A DNA stretch of 64,000 bases. It comes from Helicobacter cappadocius (GTDB taxonomy: Bacteria > Campylobacterota > Campylobacteria > Campylobacterales > Helicobacteraceae). Below, in pieces: positions 28,450 through 38,134 of the stretch. The DNA lies in NCBI RefSeq assembly GCF_030688855.1, contig NZ_JAUYZK010000001.1, positions 186,001-250,000 of the forward strand. Reading direction: 5' to 3'. Below the pieces are notes generated by a model. It worked only from the letters and a program-made list of their open reading frames with translations. It searched no databases and had not been told where the DNA came from. Both the position numbers and the translations under genes were made by a program. Position 1 is the first letter of the stretch. The number at the start of each line of letters is the position of its first letter.

Positions 28450-29532
28450 TCAAGCATAAAATCTTTCTTTGATGGTTTTAAATATCTCTTCAAAATTTGC
28501 AGGTTTTGGCTCAAAAAGCTTTCGAGCATTAGCTTTTTTAGCTATTGAAGGTTTTTTTGTAGCAAGGATGCTTTTTACTTCTTCATAAACTTCTTGCGAA
28601 TTTTTACAATGCCTCATCAGGTGGTTATTCAAAAGGTATTTGTCGTGAAACAAAAACAAAGATCTCGTAGAAATCGTAGGAATACCTAAATAACAAGCTT
28701 CTAAATTCATCGTACCTCCTCCACCTACGAGAATATCAATAAAAGGATAAAAATCAGCAGGAGGAAGTTTTTCCTCTATGATAAAAATATTTTCAAACCC
28801 TTTGAAATATAAACCCTCTTTGCCGTATCTTGGCATAATCACGACATTCACATCTAGACAAGAGGCAATTTTTTCGATACTTTCATAGATAATGGGTAGT
28901 TTTTCCTTCACATAGTGGGCTTTGTACTCTTCTTCTCGAAAAAGAATGCTCGGCCGATTTTGTGGGATATTGAATGTTTTCCTAAAATCAATACCAGGTT
29001 GCATATCTTTGAGCCATAATGCAATATCAATAAAGTCATAACTAATGATATTCTTAGCAGGGACACCCATAGAGGCATAACAGATTTCTGGCACAACAAA
29101 CGGATGAAATATAAGCGAACTTAGTGGAAGTGTGAGTTTGGAGAGAATGGTCATAGAGTCAATATCAAAATGATCATTTTTTAAGGGGGTATCAGAAAAA
29201 TTTACAATGGGTATGCCTAGTGCATATGCCGTCTGAACTCCATCAACACTAGCACCGGTTATGAATAGTTTGGGTATTCCTGTTTTTTCAAAAAGCTCTA
29301 AAAAAGCTTTTTGGCGATCTAGCCTCGCGTTAAATTTTCCTAGAGGACTTTCTCCACCATATCCCCCAACACATATGTTTGAAATATTAAATAATTCCAA
29401 AAGTTCCCAACATTCGCTATATTCTTTGCTTTTGCGTGTGGTGATGATAACCTCATCAAGTTCCTTGAGTTTGGGAATAAGGGGATTGAAAAATAATACA
29501 TATTTAGGATCAATGATATCAAGCCAAATCAA
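28450..29532 (-). CDS. DUF354 family protein (GT-B-like, putative sugar enzyme)
   Basis: The 360-residue protein has two Rossmann-like halves in GT-B style, as in UDP-GlcNAc 2-epimerase-like proteins. It starts MIWLDIIDPKYVLFFNPLIP and has a C-terminal nucleotide-binding-like segment DILVGGGGTMNLEACYLGIPTIS. This matches the DUF354 family, often found near surface-polysaccharide genes. Its ATG overlaps the end of the upstream 67-residue gene by four bases, so it is co-translated with the fbp group. The exact reaction is unknown. Confidence 0.75.
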   Translation of the reverse strand: MIWLDIIDPKYVLFFNPLIPKLKELDEVIITTRKSKEYSECWELLELFNISNICVGGYGGESPLGKFNARLDRQKAFLELFEKTGIPKLFITGASVDGVQTAYALGIPIVNFSDTPLKNDHFDIDSMTILSKLTLPLSSLIFHPFVVPEICYASMGVPAKNIISYDFIDIALWLKDMQPGIDFRKTFNIPQNRPSILFREEEYKAHYVKEKLPIIYESIEKIASCLDVNVVIMPRYGKEGLYFKGFENIFIIEEKLPPADFYPFIDILVGGGGTMNLEACYLGIPTISTRSLFLFHDKYLLNNHLMRHCKNSQEVYEEVKSILATKKPSIAKKANARKLFEPKPANFEEIFKTIKERFYA

Positions 29533-29732
29533 AATTCAAATTCTCCACCTTGCCCCTTATTCATACTCTCATATACGGATTTGACATAATTTTTTCTAAT
29601 GCTACATTCGAGTATTTCAGAGCATTTTAGACAGCTTGAGGTATTTTTTTCTACCTGACATTTTTTTAGGGTTGCTAGATTTTGTTCGAGTCTGTTTTCC
29701 CAAATGTCTTTTGGTGGATGGGTTTCACTCAT
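29529..29732 (-). CDS. Small Cys-rich protein between fbp and DUF354
   Basis: The 67-residue protein has four Cys in KKCQVEKNTSSCLKCSEILEC, a spacing that could bind a metal or form disulphides. It overlaps the fbp end by eight bases and the DUF354 start by four bases, so it is in an operon and very likely real. Similar small proteins occur next to fbp in Helicobacter. No function is known to me. Confidence 0.7.
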   Translation of the reverse strand: MSETHPPKDIWENRLEQNLATLKKCQVEKNTSSCLKCSEILECSIRKNYVKSVYESMNKGQGGEFEF

Positions 29733-30570
29733 AGATTCTCCTTACCTCATTGATTTCTTCAATAGATCCAAAAAAACATGGTGATGTATCATGAATGCCA
29801 TTTATTGGGAGTTCCAGCAATCTGTTTTTTCCATCGATAGCCCCTCCTCCTGCTTTTTCATAAATAAAGGCAAATGGAAAAACTTCAAAGAGTTTTCTGA
29901 GCTTTCCATTTGGTGCATCAGAGGTTGCAGGGTAACTAAACAATCCTCCTTTTTTTATAAGGATTTGGTGTAAGTCAGGGACCATCCCCCCAGAATATCT
30001 GAGACGGTATCCTTTTTGAAAAAAAGAATCAATAAGAGTTTTGTGTTTTGATGACCAATTTTTTTGAGTGCCACCTGGTGCGTTGATTTTACCACTTTCA
30101 TTGAGTTTAAGCGGAGGTTGTTTTTTCCAAGATTTGCCATCGTAGATAAAGTAAGAGAGCACATCGTTCGCAAACACAAGCTCTAGTCTAGGACCATAGA
30201 CAACATATGCTGCAGCTATGATATTTTTTGATTCAAAGCCCTCTTTGTAGATTCCAAATATTGAACCCACACTTAGATTTGATGATATGATCGAAGAGCC
30301 ATCAAGGGGATCATAAGCAATGAAATAAGATCCATAATCTTTATAGATGACCTCATTTTTTTCTTCACTGCATAATCCTCGCACAGAATTTAGAGATAGG
30401 AGTTCTTCTTCAATGATTTTATCAGCCTTTACATCAATTCCTAGTTGATTATCTCCACTTGAGTTTGTTGTGGATAGATAATCAGTATGGCTTACTTTTA
30501 ATAGATTTTGTATCTTTTGAGCAGAGCTTTGGAATGCCAAAATAAAATCTTCCATCATTTTTTGCTCCAA
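29725..30570 (-). CDS. fbp: Fructose-1,6-bisphosphatase class I
   Basis: The 281-residue enzyme removes the 1-phosphate of fructose 1,6-bisphosphate in gluconeogenesis, a key route for these amino-acid-using bacteria. It has the metal and phosphate motif AYDPLDGSSIISSNLSVGSIFGIY and the C-terminal GGAIDGKNRLLEL. The length is shorter than E. coli Fbp (332) but fits the short Campylobacterota form. It is divergent from rpe. Confidence 0.93.
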   Translation of the reverse strand: MEQKMMEDFILAFQSSAQKIQNLLKVSHTDYLSTTNSSGDNQLGIDVKADKIIEEELLSLNSVRGLCSEEKNEVIYKDYGSYFIAYDPLDGSSIISSNLSVGSIFGIYKEGFESKNIIAAAYVVYGPRLELVFANDVLSYFIYDGKSWKKQPPLKLNESGKINAPGGTQKNWSSKHKTLIDSFFQKGYRLRYSGGMVPDLHQILIKKGGLFSYPATSDAPNGKLRKLFEVFPFAFIYEKAGGGAIDGKNRLLELPINGIHDTSPCFFGSIEEINEVRRIYE

Positions 30571-30651
30571 ATTTTTTTGATTAAATTATATCTTATTGGG
30601 TTTTATGATATGCTTTAAAAGTTAAAATTCACAAATAAGAGGTTTTGTTGC

Positions 30652-31290
30652 ATGTTGATCGCTCCTAGTATATTGTCGGCGAATTTTTTGGATCTTGGAT
30701 CTGAAGTTCGTTCTATTTGTGATGGAGGATGTGATTATGTGCATATTGATATTATGGATGGGCATTTTGTTCCTAATCTCACGATAGGTCCTTTGGTTGT
30801 AAAAGAAGTTGCTAAGATATCTTCTAAACCTTTAGATATTCATTTGATGGTTGAGAATGTTTCATTTTTTGTGGATATGTTTGCTCCTATAAAACCTGAA
30901 TTTATGAGTGTCCACATCGAAGAAGTAAAACATCTCAATCGTTTGATTTCTCATATTAGAAATAGCGGTATAAGACCGGGTGTGGTTTTAAATCCACATA
31001 CAAGCGAAGAGGCTCTAAAATATATCATAGAAGATGTGGATATGGTGCTATTAATGAGTGTAAATCCAGGCTTTGGGGGACAGAAATTCATTCCAAATAT
31101 TTACAAAAAGATTCAAAACTTGAAAGATATGATTTTTGCTAAAAACCCAAATTGCTTGATTGAGGTTGATGGAGGGGTGAATGATAAAAATATTGATTTG
31201 CTCAAGCAATCAGGAGCGGATATAGTAGTAGCAGGAAACTATATATTCAGCAGTGATGATTATCAAAAGGCTATTTTGTCTCTACGATGA
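30652..31290 (+). CDS. rpe: Ribulose-phosphate 3-epimerase
   Basis: Rpe interconverts ribulose 5-phosphate and xylulose 5-phosphate in the pentose phosphate pathway. The 212-residue TIM-barrel protein shows APSILSANF, the metal/catalytic segment VHIDIMDGHFVPN, LMSVNPGFGGQKFIP and IEVDGGVN. It overlaps the next gene by four bases. Confidence 0.96.
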   Translation: MLIAPSILSANFLDLGSEVRSICDGGCDYVHIDIMDGHFVPNLTIGPLVVKEVAKISSKPLDIHLMVENVSFFVDMFAPIKPEFMSVHIEEVKHLNRLISHIRNSGIRPGVVLNPHTSEEALKYIIEDVDMVLLMSVNPGFGGQKFIPNIYKKIQNLKDMIFAKNPNCLIEVDGGVNDKNIDLLKQSGADIVVAGNYIFSSDDYQKAILSLR

Positions 31291-32033
31291 ATTATGATCA
31301 GTTCTATAATAAACTTAGAAGCTCTCCAATGTCTAAAATGGATTTTTTAGAGGGTATTTCGAGCATATGGGGGATATCTGGAGATGTGGATGAGGAAATA
31401 CAAACCCTTAAATCTCGTGGATTTCCAATAAGTGAGCAAGATGAAAGTATATTTTTAGATACTATCAAAACAAAATTACAAAATCAGGTTTTTTGTTTTG
31501 TGGATATTGAAACTACTGGTTCTAAACCCGAAGAATACTCTATTATCGAAATAGGAGCGTTGAAGTATCAAAATGGAAATATTATAGATAAATTTGAAAG
31601 CTTTGTGCATGTTGAAGATATTCCAGAAAAGATCACTGAACTCACAGGAATCAGCACTCAAACCGTGCAAAACTCTCCTTGCTTGAGTAGTGTTTTGAGA
31701 GATTTTAGAATATTTTTAAACGATTGTGTTTTTGTTGCACACAATGTTAATTTTGACTATGGGTTTATTAGCTACCAAATGGAAAAAATCGGTTTGGGTG
31801 CAATGCTTAATGTTAAGTTATGCACCATAGATTTGGCACATAAAACTATTCTTTCTCCACGTTATTCTTTGCCATTTTTAAATGAGTTTTTAGGTATCAA
31901 TACTCCTATTTCTCATCGAGCATATGCTGATGCTTTGACTTCATTGAGAGTTTTTGAGACATCTTTATTGTGTATTCCTAAATGGATAAATAATACGCAA
32001 GATTTGTTGGACTTTTCAAAGGGTAAAAAGTAG
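31287..32033 (+). CDS. dnaQ: DnaQ-like 3'-5' exonuclease
   Basis: This 248-residue DEDDh exonuclease is probably the polymerase III epsilon-type proofreading subunit. The catalytic acids are visible: Asp and Glu in FVDIETTGSKPEE, Asp in HNVNFDYGF, and His and Asp in SHRAYADALTSL. A ~60-residue N-terminal extension precedes the nuclease domain, as in H. pylori DnaQ. It is coupled to rpe by a four-base overlap and converges on the glycosyltransferase cluster. Confidence 0.88.
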   Translation: MNYDQFYNKLRSSPMSKMDFLEGISSIWGISGDVDEEIQTLKSRGFPISEQDESIFLDTIKTKLQNQVFCFVDIETTGSKPEEYSIIEIGALKYQNGNIIDKFESFVHVEDIPEKITELTGISTQTVQNSPCLSSVLRDFRIFLNDCVFVAHNVNFDYGFISYQMEKIGLGAMLNVKLCTIDLAHKTILSPRYSLPFLNEFLGINTPISHRAYADALTSLRVFETSLLCIPKWINNTQDLLDFSKGKK

Positions 32034-32035
32034 CT

Positions 32036-33175
32036 CTACTTTAACATCGAATAGATCATTTCATTCAAAAGCTTTTCGTTGCTATCTAAGTTTAGTTTTT
32101 TTGCAGCTTCTGATGAGTTTTTTTTGTATGCTTGAATTGTTTTTATATCTAATTTATTGATTGCTTGTGCCATTTTTTTTGCAGAGAAGTTTTTAATAAT
32201 GATACCATTGCGATATTTTTGAATAAAGGGGGTCATTTCTTGATTTGGAGTGATTACTAAAGCAAGTCTAGCTTGGATGTATTCAAAAAATTTGTTAGGA
32301 AGGGCGTGTTTGAGATTGAAGTTTGTGGGAAAAATATTGTAAATACCTATATCATAATGGGAACTGAAGGGAATAATTTGTTCAAAAGTTACAGGAGGTA
32401 TGATTCTGATTTTTTTGCCTTCTAATTGTTTTTTATGAATCATTTTTGTTAGATATTGCATATATTTGTCATCTGTATTTACGAGCATTAGATCAAGACA
32501 AAATCTGGATTCTAGGTAATCAATGATTTTGATTGTATTTTGGATTTTTCTATTGGGGTTTGCTGCACCATGATAGATAAGCTTGATATGTTTGTCTTCT
32601 GCTATGCTCGGAGTTATGTTATGATAGTTTGGAAGCGAAAAGAACAATTTACAATCTACCCCATAATCCTCTTTGTATCGTTTTTTTAGACCTTCTGATA
32701 CGGTGATAATGACATCAGCTTCAGGGAGATATTTTTTGCAAAGAAAGTCGTTGAATTTTGCAAAAAGGATTCTCCATCTTAGGTTGGTGATATTTTGAAC
32801 AGGATAGAATTCTCTTGCATCAAATAGAATTTTTGCCTTTTTTTTGTGGGCTAACACGATAGGCAAAAGCACTAAATCATGACAAATAATCACATCAAAA
32901 GAACAATTTTTTAAAACCTCAATGATCTTGAGCCTATTATAAGTATAGATGAGTTTTTCCCATTTTCTAAAAGCAACATCCACCCAGAGCTTCAACTCTT
33001 GGAGGATGTTTCGTTTTTTGTATGCAGGATAGCTAAAAATTTTTACATCCTTTATGGGAGTGGTGTTAATACCCATCGCAGAAACTTGATGTTTACTTTT
33101 GAGTAATTCGATCATATGGTTAGGTCTTGGATTTACAGCAGGATTAGCAGCACATAAGACAAGTATTTTTGCCAT
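32036..33175 (-). CDS. Glycosyltransferase, GT4/GT1-like
   Basis: The 379-residue GT-B protein starts AKILVLCAANPAVNPRPNHMIELL. It has a C-terminal donor-site region with KLIYHGAANPNRK, then KFFEYIQARLALVITPNQEM, where the family has its conserved Glu. It likely transfers a sugar to lipopolysaccharide, a glycoprotein or another surface glycan. It is the last gene of the mreC-linked group and its ATG abuts the methyltransferase stop. Acceptor and donor are unknown. Confidence 0.8.
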   Translation of the reverse strand: MAKILVLCAANPAVNPRPNHMIELLKSKHQVSAMGINTTPIKDVKIFSYPAYKKRNILQELKLWVDVAFRKWEKLIYTYNRLKIIEVLKNCSFDVIICHDLVLLPIVLAHKKKAKILFDAREFYPVQNITNLRWRILFAKFNDFLCKKYLPEADVIITVSEGLKKRYKEDYGVDCKLFFSLPNYHNITPSIAEDKHIKLIYHGAANPNRKIQNTIKIIDYLESRFCLDLMLVNTDDKYMQYLTKMIHKKQLEGKKIRIIPPVTFEQIIPFSSHYDIGIYNIFPTNFNLKHALPNKFFEYIQARLALVITPNQEMTPFIQKYRNGIIIKNFSAKKMAQAINKLDIKTIQAYKKNSSEAAKKLNLDSNEKLLNEMIYSMLK

Positions 33176-34155
33176 TATTTTTTAATTGCTTTAAAATAAA
33201 ATATTTTTGACTCTTCATTGAGTTTAAGTTCAAAAAAATCCAAGATTTTTATCATTGGCTCATATCTTTTTTTGATTTCTGTGATGTCTTCAAAAATCCT
33301 AATATGACCTTCTGAGTGGAAGTTTGGAATAGATCCAATAATAGTGGTTTTGGGTTTTATCTTTGATAGAAGTCTTATATCATCGTTGATATGTTCTAAC
33401 ACTTCAAATATAATAATATGGGTGAAGTTTTTTTCAAATATTTTACTTTCAAAAATATCTTCTTTTATAAAATACTCCGACCATGAAGGAATCTGTTCCC
33501 GAGCTATTTTTAATCCTTCATCACTGAAATCAATGCCTTCATAAGAGAGTATGTTGTTTTCATATAGCATTTTTGCAAAGGCCCCATTTCCACAACCTAT
33601 ATCTAATACTTTTGCCTTTTGCATACCAAAATCTTGTAGAATCTTTAGGGCATATTTCCATCCTGGATAATAGGGCGTTTTGTCATAGTTTGTGAGGTAC
33701 ATTTCACTTTTGAGATAAATGTCATCATAAAAACTATTTTCTTTTTGTGGCTTGGGAATATTTTCAAAGGCAGTTTTTAGGGTTTTTTTAAGTTCTGTTA
33801 AAAAAAGAGTGTCTTTAGATAAACACTCAATGAGGGAATGATTAAAATATTCCTTGATAGAGGATGTTAGCCAATATGAAGGATAAAAGCATCCTGTATA
33901 AAAATGTATTTTCTCTTGATGTATGCCCAGTGTGATTGTTTTAATATAAAAATCATCACGCAAATGTTTTTTTGCACTGCAAATTACTATAACTTCGCAA
34001 TTTTTCAGCTCATTTTCATCTGTTCCAATAAAGGAATTATTTATATTGCTAGAGTAAAAATCATCATAAATATACACACAAGTATCCATATCTGCACATA
34101 GGGCATAAAAATTCTGTCCTACTTTTCCATATCCTAAAATTCCTATTTTATCCAT
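33175..34155 (-). CDS. Rossmann-domain and SAM-methyltransferase fusion protein
   Basis: This 326-residue protein has two parts. Residues 1 to about 100 form a small nucleotide-binding-like domain (MDKIGILGYGKVGQNFYAL, ELKNCEVIVICS). Residues about 165-326 are a class I methyltransferase with motif I VLDIGCGNGAFAKML and a following YEGIDFSDEGLKIA. The later IIIFEVLEHINDD is the usual post-II segment. Such fusions occur in surface-sugar clusters, where they may methylate or modify a glycan. It overlaps the upstream gene by 13 bases. Confidence 0.78.
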   Translation of the reverse strand: MDKIGILGYGKVGQNFYALCADMDTCVYIYDDFYSSNINNSFIGTDENELKNCEVIVICSAKKHLRDDFYIKTITLGIHQEKIHFYTGCFYPSYWLTSSIKEYFNHSLIECLSKDTLFLTELKKTLKTAFENIPKPQKENSFYDDIYLKSEMYLTNYDKTPYYPGWKYALKILQDFGMQKAKVLDIGCGNGAFAKMLYENNILSYEGIDFSDEGLKIAREQIPSWSEYFIKEDIFESKIFEKNFTHIIIFEVLEHINDDIRLLSKIKPKTTIIGSIPNFHSEGHIRIFEDITEIKKRYEPMIKILDFFELKLNEESKIFYFKAIKK

Positions 34156-36266
34156 TTTTTGCAGATGACCTCTAGGAAGGAGTTGATACCTTGATTTTTT
34201 CGGATGCCTTCATAAATATTTCTAATAAATTCTTTGTTTTGTTTTAGATTTTGCTTAGTTTCTTTATTGCTACTGAGCAAAATACGAGCTTTTTTAAGGT
34301 AGTCATCCTCGTTAAAAGCTACATAAGAAACCTCTTGTAATAATATCTTTTTAAAAAAATCTAATGAGATACCTTGATTTTTACATTCTATCTCTATGGT
34401 TTTTAGATTATTATTTACCCAGTCTTCAAGCCTTTTTGTTCTGTCTTGAAGACTTTCTTTGGAAAGCGTTAGAATCATTCCGCCTTTTGCATTGAATTCG
34501 ATTTTGCTTTCTCCTTGTTGCATTGGAAAGCTATCAGGCCAAAAATCGATAATATGTCCGTAGATTGAACTATTGACATAGCCAGGAAAATAAAACCTCT
34601 CAAGCATACTGGGATTGATAGAAGCAATTTTTTCTTTTATTTGATGGACATTTCCGTTTCCACAGGCTAAAAAGATGGTATCGCAATATTCTTCCATAAG
34701 GGTTATGAGCATTTGAAGATAGGCAATAGAATCAATTTTTGTCAAACGACCTATGAGACCTAATATGATTTTATTTGAAGGGTATTTTTTACGTTCATTT
34801 TGAATGATCTCAATGGGAATGAATGGGTTATAAAATTTCTTATCCATTTTTACATTCACACCTATGAATTCATAACCTTCGTGTTTGACTAAAGTAGAGT
34901 TCCCGCAAATGTGAGTGATTTTTACATCAATTTGAGGAATATCATAGACAAAATTTCCATGACTCCAAAAGATTTGAGTCATAGCTACCCTAGAAGCTAG
35001 AATAAAGTCACTGATGCCATATCCATTGTTGGGACTGATGAGTATATCCACGCCATCTGTAACCATTTTTTCTAAAATACATAGAGCCTTTGCCAAATGT
35101 GAGTTGTAATAGCCATCGCGATTGAAGTTAGAAGCTATATCAATCACTTCAATCCCTAAATCTTCATAGCTTTTTTTTATCACAGCATCATCATCGCTTT
35201 TTTCTATGATTGACATATTATAGATTTTGATTTCATAGGATTCTTTAAAAGAGCTATTTTCTAGCAAATCTTTCAAGAAGCTATATTCAACTTTGTATGG
35301 GGAGTTTTCTACAAGTCTATCACGTAAGAATGCAATGATTTTTTTGGGTTTTTTGATAAGTTTTGGTTTTGGAAGATTAAAAATCTGTGAAAATTTCTCA
35401 TAAACTAAAGTTGCTTTTTGAGAAATATTTTTGTTGAAGTCTTTCCATTGTTCTTGTGAAGTGAAGCTATTGCCACACATATGGTAGATAAAAAAATGTA
35501 CATACAATGCTTCGTCAATTTTCTTAGAATCTGAAGCGTCAAGTAATGTATAGAATATTTTCTCCCAAAGAGGATAGAGTCTGAGCCAGTCGCGATGGTT
35601 GAAAAAATGTTTCACATTCCAAAATACCTGCAATTGCCAGTTAAATAGCGATCGTCTGCGTTTTGCTTCTAAGGATAAAAAACAAGATATTTCTAAAGGT
35701 TCGCTGATGGCTTGAATAAAGATTTCAAAAGGAATTTCTAATTTTTGAAAAAAATTTAAAATAAAACTCGCTGACTTGTTGGCAGAATGGATTTGCATAT
35801 CTATAAGAGAGATATTTTTGATATAGTGCTTGATTCCCTCATCTTTTTTTCCAGCAAGTATTCTAGCGATACTTCCTAGTTCTATGAGCATAATATTTTC
35901 TTCTTCATTTACTCCATTTTTTCCAAAGAGATTACTATCTGCAATTTGAATAAGATTTTCAAATCTTTTGTCTTCTTTTTCGTCAATAAACAAATACAGG
36001 ATCATATACAAAGGGGAAACAATATCTCCTTTTGAGAATATTAAATCATATATCTTGTTTTTGAACAAGCCACAGAAGTCATCTATTTCATTGTTTTCTA
36101 CTCCTTGTTTTGAATCAAAAATATCTTTTATATCTTTCAAGGGAGTATTTTCAATCAAATTCAAAAGTTCGTTGATAGCTGAATCTATCTGCTGTTTGTT
36201 GTTAGCATTGTTTAGGATATTGGATATATTTGTAATGCAATTTTGTATCAGGGGATTTGGAATCAT
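34143..36266 (-). CDS. Large glycosyltransferase-like protein (possible GT41/HMW1C-like)
   Basis: The 707-residue protein has a helical N-terminal half (about residues 1-290) and a C-terminal GT-B-like half: SHGNFVYDIP, a donor-domain start KIILGLIGRLTKIDS, and a tail FYFPGYVNSSIYGHIIDFWPD followed by GESKIEFNAKGGMI. This layout resembles the protein glycosyltransferases of the HMW1C/OGT group, but my call is by pattern only. Its ATG follows the mreC stop directly, so it is translated from the same mRNA. A role in modifying surface proteins or LPS is an inference. Confidence 0.6.
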   Translation of the reverse strand: MIPNPLIQNCITNISNILNNANNKQQIDSAINELLNLIENTPLKDIKDIFDSKQGVENNEIDDFCGLFKNKIYDLIFSKGDIVSPLYMILYLFIDEKEDKRFENLIQIADSNLFGKNGVNEEENIMLIELGSIARILAGKKDEGIKHYIKNISLIDMQIHSANKSASFILNFFQKLEIPFEIFIQAISEPLEISCFLSLEAKRRRSLFNWQLQVFWNVKHFFNHRDWLRLYPLWEKIFYTLLDASDSKKIDEALYVHFFIYHMCGNSFTSQEQWKDFNKNISQKATLVYEKFSQIFNLPKPKLIKKPKKIIAFLRDRLVENSPYKVEYSFLKDLLENSSFKESYEIKIYNMSIIEKSDDDAVIKKSYEDLGIEVIDIASNFNRDGYYNSHLAKALCILEKMVTDGVDILISPNNGYGISDFILASRVAMTQIFWSHGNFVYDIPQIDVKITHICGNSTLVKHEGYEFIGVNVKMDKKFYNPFIPIEIIQNERKKYPSNKIILGLIGRLTKIDSIAYLQMLITLMEEYCDTIFLACGNGNVHQIKEKIASINPSMLERFYFPGYVNSSIYGHIIDFWPDSFPMQQGESKIEFNAKGGMILTLSKESLQDRTKRLEDWVNNNLKTIEIECKNQGISLDFFKKILLQEVSYVAFNEDDYLKKARILLSSNKETKQNLKQNKEFIRNIYEGIRKNQGINSFLEVICKKWIK

Positions 36267-37082
36267 CTATTTATTCTCTGAATTATTGAAGCCAAAGTTG
36301 CTTTGTAGAATTTTTGTGTCAATGAGCCACATATAGCTTAGATCTTTTTTTTGTGCATAAGGAGAGAGTTCGGCAGTATTATAGCCATAATTTTGTATTA
36401 CTGAAGTAATTTTACCTACTTTGATATTAGGTGTAAAAACACCATCAAGACCACTTGTAACGACTTCATCTCCTACATTCACCTTTAGCCATGCGGGAAT
36501 AAAGTCTGCTAGAATTTTTTGAGGATCGGAGCTATCATATCTGATAATTGCAGGGATTTTTTGTTTTCCAACATACACAGCATAACTACAATTTTCGTTT
36601 CCATTGAGTAAGCCCATCAGGCGATTATTTTTGATGATAGCAATTCCGAGTGCGTTTCCATTTTGAACAATCCCGAAAATCTTATTTTTAGGGTATGAGG
36701 AAGTATCTAAATCCATCCAAATACGGTCATAATCTCCCATTCCAACATAAGAAAAAGCTTTTGTGGCTATGAAGTCCGGACTTTGATAGGTTATCTCTTT
36801 ATTCAAAAATTCAGAGAGTTGGGTTAATTGTGTCTGTGCTGCCTGTAACTGAAGCTCTAATTGACCATAGTTTTTTAGTTTTTCTTCATATTTTTCAATA
36901 TTTTGTGCTTGATGGATATATTTGGTGTAAGAAAGTTTAATATCTTCTTTTGTATCAAAAAACCAAAACTTGATTTTGTCAGTCAGATGTAATGTTTGAT
37001 AACGCAAAAACTGACTTGAATCAAAGACAATAAATAACAAGGCCACCACAATAACAATAAAAGATAGTGGCTTGTATCTCAT
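36267..37082 (-). CDS. mreC: Rod-shape protein MreC
   Basis: The 271-residue protein has one N-terminal membrane anchor (PLSFIVIVVALLFIVF), a periplasmic coiled coil (about residues 60-95) and the beta-barrel pair with GEDEVVTSGLDGVFTPN-like content (NVGDEVVTSGLDGVF). It links the MreB filament to cell-wall synthases. It lies 11 bases after mreB in the fabZ-lpxA-clpX-mreB-mreC operon. No mreD is seen. Confidence 0.92.
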   Translation of the reverse strand: MRYKPLSFIVIVVALLFIVFDSSQFLRYQTLHLTDKIKFWFFDTKEDIKLSYTKYIHQAQNIEKYEEKLKNYGQLELQLQAAQTQLTQLSEFLNKEITYQSPDFIATKAFSYVGMGDYDRIWMDLDTSSYPKNKIFGIVQNGNALGIAIIKNNRLMGLLNGNENCSYAVYVGKQKIPAIIRYDSSDPQKILADFIPAWLKVNVGDEVVTSGLDGVFTPNIKVGKITSVIQNYGYNTAELSPYAQKKDLSYMWLIDTKILQSNFGFNNSENK

Positions 37083-37093
37083 TGTTTATCCGA

Positions 37094-38134
37094 TCAATCA
37101 AGAGAGTTGATATGATGCAATAAATCGAGCTCTTCCATCGCTTTGCCCGTTCCCTTTGCCACTGCCAATAAAGGTTCATTTCCGATATATACAGGAAGCT
37201 TAACAATATCAGAGAGATACTTATCTAATCCTCGAATCAATGCTCCCCCGCCAGTGAGAACAACCCCATTTTCTACAATATCTCCTGCCAAATCTGGTGG
37301 AACAGATTCTAGGACACTTTTTAGTGCGTTGCTTATTTCTCTAAGTTGATCTTTGATGGCATCGCGTATATCTTCACTAGTAAGCTCTACGGTATTAAGA
37401 AGCCCACTAACCTGATCTCGCCCTTTTACCTGCATAAGCAAAGGAACTTCTAGTGGAGAAGCTGATCCAATTTGAATCTTGATTTCTTCGCCTGTTCTCT
37501 CACCAATTAAAAGATTGTATTTTTTTCGTATATAATCAACGATAGCAATATCTAGCTTATCTCCGGCAACTCTTATAGATTTGCTAATAACCAAGCCACC
37601 TAGAGAAATAACACCAATTTCTGTTGTTCCCCCTCCAATATCTACAATAAGACTTCCTTGAGGTTCTCTGATGGGTAGACCTGCACCAATGGCCGCTGCC
37701 ATAGGCTCTTCTATCAAGAACACTTCTCTAGCACCTGCACTCATTGCAGATTCTTTGACCGCCTTTCTTTCTACTCCAGTAAGCCCATAAGGGACACATA
37801 CCATTACTCTTGGACGAATCAAAGTTTTTCTTTTGTGTGCTTTTTCTATGAAATAACGAATCATTTTTTCAGTTACATCAAAATCAGCAATAACGCCATC
37901 TTTCATAGGTCGAATGGCTTGAATCCCACCAGGGGTTTTTCCTATCATTTCTTTTGCTTCATGTCCTACAGCAAGTATAGTGCCATCTCTATCATATTTA
38001 TCTGTTTTGACTGCTACTATTGATGGCTCATTAATAATAATCCCTTGCCCTTTTAGCAAAACAATTGTATTGGCAGTACCTAAGTCAATGGCTATATCAT
38101 GAGAAAATAGCCCTATTATTTTATCTAGTATCAT
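37094..38134 (-). CDS. mreB: Rod-shape actin homologue MreB
   Basis: The 346-residue actin-like ATPase directs lateral wall growth. It has the phosphate-1 loop IAIDLGTANTIV, the membrane-proximal SGGI-type segment, the phosphate-2 LIVDIGGGTTEIGVISLGG and the adenosine motif VVLTGGGALIRGL. The start ATG overlaps the clpX stop (TAATG). Helical or curved shape in Helicobacter depends on this system along with other proteins. Confidence 0.97.
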   Translation of the reverse strand: MILDKIIGLFSHDIAIDLGTANTIVLLKGQGIIINEPSIVAVKTDKYDRDGTILAVGHEAKEMIGKTPGGIQAIRPMKDGVIADFDVTEKMIRYFIEKAHKRKTLIRPRVMVCVPYGLTGVERKAVKESAMSAGAREVFLIEEPMAAAIGAGLPIREPQGSLIVDIGGGTTEIGVISLGGLVISKSIRVAGDKLDIAIVDYIRKKYNLLIGERTGEEIKIQIGSASPLEVPLLMQVKGRDQVSGLLNTVELTSEDIRDAIKDQLREISNALKSVLESVPPDLAGDIVENGVVLTGGGALIRGLDKYLSDIVKLPVYIGNEPLLAVAKGTGKAMEELDLLHHINSLD

